Source of the DNA: Taxillus chinensis
Lineage: Eukaryota; Streptophyta; Magnoliopsida; Santalales; Loranthaceae
Direction of reading: 5' to 3'
Assembly (NCBI GenBank): GCA_023512835.1
Contig: CM042084.1
Location: forward strand, 45,803,609-45,867,608
Length of the DNA stretch: 64,000 nucleotides
Shown here: in pieces, positions 21,075 through 31,025 of the stretch
Position numbering within the stretch: position 1 is the first letter of the stretch
Layout: every line of letters begins with the position of its first letter
Program-made: the position numbers and the translations under genes
Notes under the pieces: model-generated
What the model was told of the DNA's origin: nothing
The model's database searches: none
Seen by the model: only the letters and a program-made list of their open reading frames with translations

Positions 21075-22131
21075 TGTCAATCAAACCCGTAATTTGGATG
21101 ATACAGATGGAATCCTATGTAATTTGATTTGAGATCTTTCAATGTCTATCTTTATCTTAATTAGTAAGATAAGCTTAAACTGAATCTTTACTTGTGAGCA
21201 TTAAGTTAGGACGGGATACATAATCCCGATCGACCAATGAGATGTCAATAATCGACTTGGTAAATAACCAAGTTAATACAAGATATGTTAATGGGAATAT
21301 TGGCACATTAACTAAGGACAAAAAGATGCAGAGAGTAAGGATCATAGTCTACAACTCGAGAGGAGTAAGAGAGCATTGACACGAGTAAGGGATCCACGTC
21401 TTTCACTCGCGCGGACTAAGAACAAGAAGACACGGAGTAAGGATCTCAATCTTATACTCGGGCGAGTAAGGAAATACTTACGTGAATAAGGACCCCAAGC
21501 CTTTATTCGCATGTAGTAAGGAAGAAAAGATGTGGAGTAAAGATCCGAGCTTTGTACTTACACGGAGTAAGAAACATGATCATGAATAAGGGATCCGAGC
21601 ATTCAAGTAACACTAAGTAAGGAATCTGAGTACTTCACTAATGCGGATTAAGGAACCTTGCAAAAGAATAAGGATCCAGTATCTAATCGTACACTTATAA
21701 GCAACTACGACACAGAGTAAGGAATCCGAGCTCTTCATTAACACGGAGTAAGGAACCTTACAATGGAGTAAGACAACGATTAAGAAGAGATCCGTTGAAG
21801 ACATTTAAGTCATCCTACACGTGGGATCATACATATGTATGTGAATCGATCTTCAATGCAATTAGAACTATACAAAATGGGTTTAATTCACTCTACTTCC
21901 AACATCTGAGCTCACATTCACAGCATTAAAACGAGGCTCTTTCTTGAAGATGATTGATGAAGCTCAAGAACCGAGAAGCTCTATTCCAAGAATGTCTCTA
22001 GGAATGTCTATAAATACACCTGTAATATCTACTTGTAAGGTGTGTGTCATGAGTGTTTTGGACGATTACGTGCGTAGAGCTTTTTTTTATTGTAATACTT
22101 GCTAACATGTGTGTAAATAGAGTGTTTGTGA
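21075..22131 (+). mobile_element. LTR of unassigned retrotransposon, + strand
   Basis: A purine tract (GGGGAGA) precedes TGTCAATCAAACCC at 21075, the layout of a polypurine tract and LTR start. A TATA box TATAAATA is at 22009-22016. TGATATCAGAAC at 22133-22144 resembles an initiator-Met primer site with two changes. The LTR includes an array of 'ggagtaaggatccgagc' type units (21330-21790). The LTR 3' boundary is approximate. Bases 22145-22194 hold nothing recognisable. Confidence 0.5.
21330..21790 (+). repeat. tandem array, GGAGTAAGGATCCGAGC type
   Basis: About ten irregular units of 35-60 bases, each with CGGA(G/T/C)TAAG or GAGTAAGGATCC. It shares vocabulary with the arrays at 12830-13470 (same strand) and 14862-15300 (opposite strand), although the LTRs around them differ. 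Confidence 0.75.
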
Positions 22132-22194
22132 GTGATATCAGAACCTTAGAGAGATTCATTCTTTTAGTAGATCCAAGCTTGTGTGAACAGGTTG

Positions 22195-22354
22195 TGTTTG
22201 GACCCCATTTTGTCTAGGTTGGACATATTAACCCTGTTTTATGTACTTGTCTTCCAATGCCATATACCTTGTTGAACTGGTCCTCAAGGATTCCCCACTA
22301 CCAAGGAATGGTTTGGAGTTGATGTTAACCCCAATTTGCACAAGATGGATACAT
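22195..22354 (+). mobile_element. LTR start fragment (Tat-like), interrupted by LARD-B copy 1
   Basis: TGTTTGGACCCCATTTTGTC at ~22195 matches the inverted LTR start at 15866, including GGTTGGACATATTAACC. It is cut after 160 bases by LARD-B. Sequence on the far side (31026 on) includes AGTGATAGAGGATGACATT, also found 60 bases into the LTR at 11935, so this LTR seems to continue there. Confidence 0.5.
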
Positions 22355-24331
22355 CGACATGTGCCCGTGTGTAACTTAGTGTGTAAGGAGTTAACCACAA
22401 ACACCTTGGATGTTAGTGCACAAGTTTGAGGTAAGAGATGAGCCCAAGAGGGGACTTTTTGGGAGGTGCATGACAAGTGATAACGTACATTTATGCCCTA
22501 GAAAGATGCTATGCGTTTACAAGCGGTTTTAGGCTTTTTGGCTGATCTTAGAGCTCACTTTTGACCTAGTAGATGGCCTCAAACAATTGGCGTGCAAGAA
22601 CAAAAAGTTTCTTAGAATGAGGTCCTCTATCTACCACAGAAATTTCAGAGCATTTGGAGCTGAACGTGAATTCACCCATTTCACGTGCAAGCATATTTTT
22701 GCTCCTCGAGCCTCACAAGATGCAAGGAGACTTGTGGTGAAGTTTGAGTGCATTTGGAGCTGCACACCAATTGGGGAATTGGCGTGCAAATTGGCGTGCA
22801 GTGTATTTTTGCATGGTTCCCTTGGTTTTGTCATTCTAATGATCTTTCTCCAAAGGACCATGTTAAATTCTCAGTATTTTGGCCTATATGGGTGCGGAAA
22901 GGTGCTAACTTGTGTGATCAAAACTACGTCGTTTTGATCCCTGGGTTTACTTAATCAAAACTACGCGTTTGATGTGGATGGTGTCTATATAAGGAGGGCT
23001 TGAGTTTGAGTTTAGGGTTCTTGTGTTCCTTTCTTTGTACCGCCTGAGAGAGAGAGAGCTAGAGAGAGAGAGGGAAGGGGAGTCTTTCGGTTGCCAGGAG
23101 CATCTTGCGTGGGGAGGACGGCGTTTGGCGCGGGAGCAAGGAAGATCCGCTTTAAGGTAGGGTTCGTTTCTTCCTAATCCCTCCTCCGTCCTAGGGTCCT
23201 GAGCGCATTCGGGTCAGACCGTTTATATATACATATGTAATCCATATAGGTGTGATCTCCATATGGATGTTGGCCTTCAAAGGGTGTATTCGTGTGATAT
23301 GCTATGTTTGATGAAAAGCCTGTGTGAATATAGTTGTGTGTATATGCCCATTACGTGTTTGGTATTATGCCTGTGGTGAACTTGTGATTTAGGGTATGTA
23401 TATGTCTTTGGTGTTTGCTCCTGTAAGCGTGGGATTGTGCACTTGTGAACGGGTGCACACAAGTGTTTGGTTTTATACCGAGAGGCTACGCATATTATGT
23501 GTTTGAAATAATGTCTGTGTGGGCTGGGTTTGTGAGCCTTGTGAATATATGCATGCTAAGTGTTCGACGTTATTCTTGTGTGACTAAGCATATTAAGTGT
23601 TTGATGTTACGCCTGTATGGTCTTATGTGCCTGTGTGGTTGCTTGTACACCCGTGGTCGTGGAAGCCAGGGACCGTTTTGTGTTAGCTTTGTGAGGTCAT
23701 GGAAACTTGGCCCGAAGAGGCGGTTAAATCACTTGGCCTGAAGAGGCGGTTAAATCACTTGGCCCGAAGAGGCGGTTAAATCACTTTGCTGAAGAGGCGG
23801 TTAAATAACTTGGCTTCGAAGAGGCGGTTAAATCACTTGTGTTAATGTGTTAGCATTTGTGGCAGTGGCGGATTGTAATTGTTGATGTGGTTGTTATTAT
23901 GTCTGTTGAAATTATTGTAACACGACACCGCACTTGTACACATGGCATGTAGATGCTTAGGAGCATGGGATGGGTTGGGGGAGACATGATCCCTACCGAG
24001 CCGTGGATGCTCACCCCTCCTACTATGGTGTGCTTTCTTGGAACCTACAGGGCGTTAGGTGGGAACACCAAGGTGGAAGAGTTCCATTTTGTGGCTTTGT
24101 TTTGTGTTATTTGCATTATGTAATTTTGTTGAGGTATTGTAACCTCAGTGGGGAGATATTGTAATGAAGTTTGAAATATAATAAAGGCATGTGGTTTCAA
24201 TTAAATAATTATATGATTTTGGTTTCGAAAAGAAATGTGAAGTGTATATTGTATTCTACCCCTTTGTCCAAACCCGGATAAAGGGAGGGTCACGTTCCGG
24301 TCTCCTCGGGTTGGAAATCCGGGGCGTGACA
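22355..24331 (+). mobile_element. LARD-B copy 1, 5' LTR
   Basis: Layout 5' to 3': eroded start, TGATAAC join to Athila-like U3 at 22478, U3 palindrome at 22761-22788 (one mispair), ACGT-core pair at 22917-22938 and 22953-22972, TATA box at 22986-22993, GA tract at 23046-23072, leader hairpin near 23242-23270, minisatellite 23703-23840, end GGGGCGTGACA at 24331. Confidence 0.85.
23703..23840 (+). repeat. LTR minisatellite, GAAGAGGCGGTTAAATCAC type
   Basis: Five to six units of ~25 bases with GAAGAGGCGGTTAAAT. The spacer before GAAG varies (TTGGCCC, TTGGCCT, TTTGCT, TTGGCTTC). The same array is at 30386-30532 in the 3' LTR. Confidence 0.9.
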
Positions 24332-24334
24332 ATA

Positions 24335-24346
24335 TGGTATCGGAGC
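24335..24346 (+). other. primer-binding site, initiator Met tRNA, LARD-B copy 1
   Basis: TGGTATCGGAGC, one change (CAG to CGG) from the perfect site TGGTATCAGAGC, three bases after the LTR. Confidence 0.85.
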
Positions 24347-24557
24347 ATGGTCTAGTTGGCCTAGGGTAGTGGGCGGACTTGGTTATCTTGGGGTCCTTTG
24401 GAGGAGCCTGGAGGGACGTGCCTGATCAACACGGTCCTCTTTGAGCCTCCAAGGTGTACTTGGGGTAGTCCAGGTCTTGTGGTAGGATTTGCATGCATTG
24501 GCATTAGGGCACTAGTTGCATTGGTTGTTGTATGTGAAGGTGTGGATACCTGAAAAA

Positions 24558-24593
<36 letters not shown>

Positions 24594-25168
24594 TGTGATA
24601 AAAGAAAATATGAATAATGTGATAAGGCGTGAACTGTGCAACTCGATTTTATTTGAAGTACCTTGAGCATGACTACAAGGAAAGGTCCTTGTTTAGTTGA
24701 AGCTGTGCTTGTGGAATGGATGCTTGTGCAATGTGGTTTAATGAGAACCGAAATGTGTGCAGTGTGTGTAATTGCATGGATAAAGGGTTTGAACATGATA
24801 AAGTTTCAATTGTGCAACTCTGAAATTTTGTGATGATTTGAGCATGGAAACATGGAAAAGAAATTGTGGAAGTGAAACTTGTGTGCTTGGAAACTTGAGG
24901 CTTGTGACTGTTAACAAAAAAAAAAAAAAAAAATTAAATGTGATTTGTTTGGTGTTCTCGTGAATGGTTGAGCATGTGATTTGCTTGGTACCGTGTGAAA
25001 TAAGCGTGGTTATGAGCAATGCAATGGAATGTAAAATTGGTATAATCTGTTAAATGTGAACCTATAGACTTGTGTGGTAATAATGCGTGTTATAGCTTAA
25101 GCTGCTTAGTCGGTAGTGGTCTCGCGATTGTTGAGATTATGGAGTGATAACCTAGAGCGTCGCTTTTC

Positions 25169-25393
25169 GTGGAGCCAATGTCTCCGAAAATTGTGACCGG
25201 TACGACGATTGAGGTAGCAAAGAAGCCCGCCCCAGGCCGGGCAAGTGGGAGAGCTATGGATGTAAGTAATGAGGTTGGCATCTTAAGCCTGGTAATGCAA
25301 GAGTTGAGGATGAGATTCGACAACCTGATTAAGAGCGAGGTACGTCGAGAGCTATCAACCCCACATCATCGGGGGATCTTGGGTGAAGATTAA
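25169..25393 (+). pseudogene. gag-like N-terminal fragment, LARD-B copy 1
   Basis: About 74 residues. TTIEVAKKPAPGRASGR is followed by VSNEVGILS, QELRMRFDNLIKSEVRREL and a stop. It shares VEV...VG(I/V)(L/F) and SEVRREL with the frames at 36377 and 8954 (- strand). The last part is predicted helical by eye and compares with the helix in the Tekay-like gag. No complete gag follows; the zinc-knuckle relic starts ~80 bases downstream in a different frame. Probably not translated into a working protein. Confidence 0.55.
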
Positions 25394-28300
25394 TTGAAGC
25401 ATAGTTGTCCTGATCAGCAGAAAGGGCTCAAGAGGTAGAGACCGTTTCCCAAAGGGGTTGTTCTTGCAATGGACAACCGGGACATTGGAAAGTAGACATC
25501 TCCTGACAGCCTGTTTTGGTAAAACAAGTCATGGTGCTAGAAGACTGGCTCAACGAGCTAGGGACAAAGCAAAATTCAAGTGAGGCTAGGAGGAGAGCAT
25601 GGCGAACCTCCTTAGTAAAGGGTACGATTTTGATTCTCGCGTGTTAAGATTTCTCGTTTAGTGGTGGTATCATATTCCTTTAATGATAGTGATCGGTTGA
25701 GTCTCGTGGCAGGATTAGGTGAGGTTGGGTGAACCTTTGATTGTTGCGTTTCTAGCAATTTGATTAAGACACTTGTGATAAAGGGGTATTTTCGTTGGGT
25801 GGGCTCTTGAGCCACTGTTTTATGTTAGGTGAGGCTTAGAAGGTCGTTTGAGTTACCATTTTGGATGGACGTAGTTGGGGACCTACTAGAGAATAAATGA
25901 GTAAAATAAAAATAAAAATAAAATATATATATGATACCAAAAGACTAATAAATTACTAATGGTTATAAACGGATTATTGGAAAGAGTTGGTGGTTTTAAT
26001 GCGGTCTAAAGTGTTAATTGCATCTTCGTGTGGTAGTCAATTTTGGGCGCCCGTGTGTGAGGAAAGTAATAAATGTTACCGTGTTACCCCTAATACTCTA
26101 GCATAGGTGAGATTACCTCTGGCCTAGCTAGCCTTAGGAAGTTGGAGGCATGAGTTAGTGGCTTGTGGGTAGTGTGTGACCCCGCGGTGGCAACCTTGAG
26201 TAATAGAAATGTGTTTTCATGTGAGTAGAGGTGAGGTTTGTGTAGATGTGCTACCTAAGAAGGATGCTCTTTTGGTAACCTTTCCAAGTGTCACGGTTGA
26301 GGGAAGAAATTGCCACTAGTATAACCCACTCCTTGAGTCATTGAGATTTAAATTAATTGGCGAGAGTGGTATGTGGTTTTAAGATTCTTATGGGTGTCCT
26401 ATGGAAATGGCTGCAAATTCTTGGGTGGCCAAACATTGACCACGTGTCATGCTGGTGGTGTGTGAAAGACCTTGGGTAATGTTCATAGGATATGTGGTGA
26501 AATGGGTTTGCGTATGTATAAAAATGTGATGAGTTCGGAACTAGGTTACGAGTGAGTTTATAGGATCGTGCCGTGAACCCAATCAAAGGCTGTGAGCAAG
26601 GAGTGAGATTGGACAGGCCTTGTTTGGGTTTTTCCTCATAATTGGGAGACACCTTCCGAGGGGTTGAGGATGTACTCCTGGTGGTAGGACCATTCCGTTA
26701 ATCCATGTCGTGTGGGTAATAGGCTTAAAAGAGGCGAGGAGGTGGGGGCTAGTATGTCCTCTCTTACATGTGTTCTACGCAGTAGTTTATTTCGTGTGTT
26801 GTGGTCGCCTTGTTTTGTTGTGTGTGTTACATATGTGTAAAGGGGTATAGCAAAGTTCTTATGTGTGGGTCTCGTGGCATTCATATGCGAGAGAGGTAAG
26901 AGGTGATGCATGCGCATATTATGTGCGGTGTGGGATGAAGAGGGGTGTTATGTGTAATGTTGATGTATTCCTTATCACATGTGATGGCATGCTAAATTAA
27001 AGTGTGAAAGTATTGATGCGTTGTGATTCACTAAATGGAGTCAGATGTGAGTTTTGCTTGTAAGGGATATTAGTGCTACCCCTTGGGGGAGACTTGTGTC
27101 CTGCGGCTATCATGGGGTCCTCATGCTACATATGTTCTTCTTGAAAGTCTTTCGTGTGCGTTTTGATGCGGTAAGTGAGATGGTCCATGCCATCAAAGTG
27201 TTGGTGTGTTTGGGAGCTACATGAATGTCCCGAATAAGGCGTTTGCATGCCTCGTTTCTTGTGCCTACCCGGAGGAATTGCAGTGACCATATTAAGCTGC
27301 GGTTAGAGCCTGAGTATTTCTTGATCCATTTGAGTGTTTTGCTGGTATGTTGAGATGAAACGTAATAGTTGATATAGTGGAGTTGGTGGGCCATGAGGTG
27401 GAGTATGTCTTGGAGGCAAGGGATTTTCTTGTGACCTGTGCGTGGTGACACAGAGGATTCCATTGTGGTCAGGTTGCAGATAGGAGAGTTTTCAGTGTGG
27501 GGAGGACTATGATGTTCATAGCTACTTGGCGTCAAGGGATTCCTATCGCGTGGTCCGTCTGCTGACTTGGTAAGGCATTATCTCTTGGGCTGTACGGTAA
27601 GCCCTGTGAAGGCCGTGTGGGACCTTGGCGGATCTCTGTTTGGACCGTGATCAAGGAGGTCGATTCTCAAAGTCGGTGACTAGTGATAGCCCGATAGTGG
27701 GTTTTGGTCTTACCATGGTTGTGTGTGTGGTGCTTGCATTTACTGTTTTTAGTGCATCCTTGGACTCCGTTGGGCGCCAGCCGGTTGGTGCGACCGAGTG
27801 GTTAAGGGCACACTCCATTCTCGTGTTTCGTGTCTAGGCTTGTACTCCGTTCGCGTCACCATTGGTGTTGGTGGGGTTTCAATGTTCCTTGCTTGAGTGA
27901 GGTGGTTTTCGCAGTGATGATGGTGTCGCTGAGGTGAGCTCCCCGGGTGGGAATGTGATTGTGGTTTGCATAATGCTGTCCTATTTGTTTGTGTTTCATT
28001 GTGACCTCATTGTGCTTGTTGTTAGGGTGTGGTCTACCTATGGGCTGAGGCTGCGTTGACTTCAACTCCCAATTGTTGGGTATTTTACGTTGTGGAGTGT
28101 TGGTCCCATCATGCCGCGAGTTGGCATCTCCAACCTTTGTGGTAATGACTACATTATGTGTTGCTTTGATCTTTTCGCGTTGTTTACTACTTGGTTTCTC
28201 TTTTCGGGGACGAAAAGTCCAAAGGTGGGAAGGTTGTGAGGAAACTCCATGCGGATGAGTTTGTATGGTGTTAGCGAGTGGGCGTTGGAACGTTAAACGT

Positions 28301-29019
28301 GTAGTAGTGTTTTATTTGTGCTTTGTTCCTTGTAGTGGTGTTTATGATGTGAGTTGGTCTGTGACCTATGTGATTTGTTAAACGTACGTGTTGGGGATGG
28401 GCGTATATGTCGTACACCGTCGTGGCGTGAATATTTGTGACATGTGTTAGGTGAGGAGAACAAGGGTTGTTTGTGAGATTAGAATATGTGTTTCCCTATC
28501 ATGCTGTGTTTTATTGGGTCGGTGGGTACGTGCCTTCATGTGTGTTATTGTGTGATATCTTCATTCGCGGGTATGTGAATGGTTGTGGACGATGTGCATC
28601 AGCATGTGCATTATGGAAAGTGTATTGTCTTTTCGCGGACGACACGTCCTATGGAGGAAATATGGAAACGTGAATCCATGATGCGTGAGCAACGCCCAGA
28701 GTTGTTCGAGGACGAACAATCTTAAGGGTGGAGGGGTGGCTGTTGGCTGGTGTATTTGTATTTCCTTTCGACTTTTGACTTTAATTTATATTGAATGTGT
28801 TAATGAAATGTGCTTGTGATGGATATTTGTGACATGTGGATGTGTTTCCATAGATTGTGATGCATGTGGTTATGGACTGTGGTGGCACTATGTTATGTCT
28901 TTATTGTGTACAATGTGCGGTGTATGACCCATTTGGGTGTTGTAGCTCGCCGTGTGGCAAATGGGTAGCTTGTGTTTGTTTTCCTCGTATGTCATTTCTT
29001 TTCGAGGACGAAAAGTCTT

Positions 29020-29032
29020 AAGGGGGAGAGGA
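29020..29032 (+). other. polypurine tract, LARD-B copy 1
   Basis: AAGGGGGAGAGGA directly before the 3' LTR start TGTAATGACC. The identical tract is at 40333-40345 and, on the - strand, at 52876-52888 in the Tekay-like element. Confidence 0.9.
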
Positions 29033-29438
29033 TGTAATGACCCGTGTGTAACCCGTGTGTAAGGAGTTAACCACAAACACCTTGGATGTTGGTGCACAAG
29101 TTTGAGGTAAGAGATGAGCCCAAGAGGGGACTTTTGGGAGGTGCATGTGACAAGTGATAACGTACCTTTATGCCCTAGAAAGATGCTATGCGTTTACAAG
29201 CGGTTTTAAGCTGTTTTGGCTGATCTTAGAGCTCACTTTTGACCTAGTAGATGGCCTCAAACAATTGGCGTGCAAGAACAAAAGTTTCTTAGAATGAGGT
29301 CCTCTATCTACCACAGAAATTTCAGAGCATTTGGAGCTGAACGTGAATTCACCCATTTCACGTGCAAGCATATTTTTGCTCCTCAGGCCTCTACAAGATG
29401 CAAGGAGACTTGTGGTGAAGTTTGAGTGCATTTGGAGC

Positions 29439-29466
29439 TGCACGCCAATTGGGGAATTGGCGTGCA
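29439..29466 (+). promoter_or_regulatory. perfect U3 palindrome, 12-base arms
   Basis: Left arm TGCACGCCAATT, loop GGGG, right arm its exact reverse complement. Counterparts: 22761-22788 and 40741-40768 (one mispair each), 11313-11340 (-). In family C the arms read (T)TGCACGTGAATT with full pairing kept. Confidence 0.8.
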
Positions 29467-29919
29467 AATTGGCGTGCGGGTGTATTTTTGCATGGTTCCC
29501 TTGGTTTTGTCATTCTAATGATCTTTCTCCAAAGGACCATGTTGCGATCGAGTATTTTGGCCTATATGGGTGCGGAAAGGTGCTAACTTGTGTGATCAAA
29601 ACTACGTCGTTTTGATCCTGGTTTACTTAATCAAAACTACGTCGTTTTGATGTGGATGGTGTCTATATAAGGAGGGCTTGAGTTTGAGTTTAGGGTTCTT
29701 GTGTTCCTTTGCTGCACTGCTGCCCCGAGAGAGAGAGAGCTAGAGAGAGAGGGAAGGGGAGATGCTGGTTGCCTCGGAGCATCTTGCGTGGGAGGACGGC
29801 GTTTGGCGCGGGAGCAAGGAAGATCCGCTTTAAGGTAGGGGTTCTGTTCTTCCTAATCCCTCCTCTGTCCTAGGGTCCTAGGGCAGCATTCTGGGTCATC
29901 TGTTTATATATACATATGT

Positions 29920-29949
29920 AATCCATATAGGTGTGATCTCCTATATGGA
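29920..29949 (+). promoter_or_regulatory. conserved leader hairpin of LARD-B/family C LTRs
   Basis: Arm ATCCATATAGG, loop TGTGATCT, second arm the exact reverse complement; ~255 bases after the TATA box, so in the transcript leader if transcription starts near the TATA. In copy 2 both arms change together (ATTCATATAGG with CCTATATGAAT). Role unknown; packaging, dimerisation or translation control are guesses. Confidence 0.65.
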
Positions 29950-31025
29950 TGTTGGCCTTGACATTTTAGTGTGGTTACGTGGTCTATATGCTATATGTTT
30001 GATGAAAAGCTTGTGTGAATATAGTTGTGTGTATATGCCCATTACGTGTTTGGTATTATGCTGTGTGGATTTGTGATTTAGGGTATGTATGTATCTTTGG
30101 TGTTTGCTCTGTGGCTCTGAATGGCTGGGATTGTGCACTTGTGAACGGGTGCACACCAAGTGTTTGGTTTTATACGAGAGGCGTATTATGTGTTTGAAAT
30201 AATGTTTGTGTGGCTGGGTTTGTGAGCTGTGAATATATGCATGCTAAGTGTTCGACGTTATTCTGTGTGACTAAGCATATTAAGTGTTTGATGTTATGCC
30301 TATATGGTCTTATGTGCTGTGTGGTTGCTTGTACACCCGGTGGTATGTGGAAGCCTGGGACCGTTTTGTGTTAGCTTGTGAGGTTGTGGAAACTTGGCCT
30401 GAAGAGGCGGTTAAATCACTTGGCCTGAAGAGGCGGTTAAATCACTTGGCTTTTGAAGAGGCGGTTAAATCACTTGGCCTGAAGAGGCGGTTAAATAACT
30501 TGGCCTGAAGAGGCGGTTAAATCACTTGTGTTAATGTGTTAGCCTGTGTGGCGATGGCAGTTGTAATTGTTGATGTGGTTGTTATTATGTCTCGTTGAAA
30601 TTATTGTAACACGACACCGCACTTGTACACATGGCATGTAGATGCTAGGAGCATGGGATGGGTTGGGGAGACATGATCCCTACTGAGCCGTGGATGCTCA
30701 CCCCTCCTTCTATGGTGTGCTTTCTTTTGGCAGGAACCTACAAAGGTTAGGTGGGAACACCAAGGTGGAAGAGTTCCATTTTGTGGCTTTGTTTTTGTGT
30801 TATTTGCATTATGTAATTTTGTTGAGGTATTGTAACCCCAGTGGGGAGATATTGTAATGAAGTTTGAAATATAATAAAGGCATGTGGTTTCAATTAAATA
30901 ATTATATGATTTTGGTTTCTGAAAAGAAATGTGAAGTGTATATTGTATTCTACCCCTTTGTCCAAACCCGGATAAAGGGAGGGTCACGTTCCGGTCTCCT
31001 CGGGTTGGAAATCCGGGGCGTGACA

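Larger units (their letters stand above)
24332..29032 (+). other. LARD-B copy 1 interior, essentially non-coding
   Basis: 4.7 kb. A microsatellite (AAT)n lies at 24556-24593 and is absent from copy 2. A gag-like frame is at 25169-25393 and a degraded zinc knuckle near 25470-25510. The rest is stop-dense in all frames, yet blocks such as 25850-25990, 27170-27530 and 28190-29032 are clearly shared with 36890-37040, 38190-38590 and 39500-40345. Four LFEDE/hairpin cassettes occur at ~28195, ~28625, ~28693 and ~29000. Confidence 0.8.
22355..31025 (+). mobile_element. LARD-B copy 1: non-autonomous gypsy-type element with both LTRs
   Basis: 5' LTR 22355-24331, primer site 24335-24346, non-coding interior 24332-29032, polypurine tract 29020-29032, 3' LTR 29033-31025; 8.7 kb in all. 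GACA lies on both sides, a weak target-duplication candidate because the 5' end is eroded. The interior is alignable in order with copy 2 at 35735-40345 but encodes only a short gag-like piece and a broken zinc knuckle. It fits the LARD/TR-GAG class, which depends on enzymes from a related autonomous element. Confidence 0.85.
29033..31025 (+). mobile_element. LARD-B copy 1, 3' LTR
   Basis: Starts TGTAATGACCCG, ends GGGGCGTGACA at 31025. It contains the Athila-like join at 29155, a perfect U3 palindrome at 29439-29466, ACGT-core pair at 29595-29616 and 29630-29651, TATA box at 29664-29670, GA tract near 29729-29752, perfect leader hairpin at about 29920-29949 and minisatellite 30386-30532. Confidence 0.9.

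Noticed and set aside
24512..31000. Many - strand open frames of 60-140 codons across the LARD-B LTR and interior
   Set aside because: They lie opposite G/T-rich sequence, lack domains, and are not kept between the two LARD-B copies.
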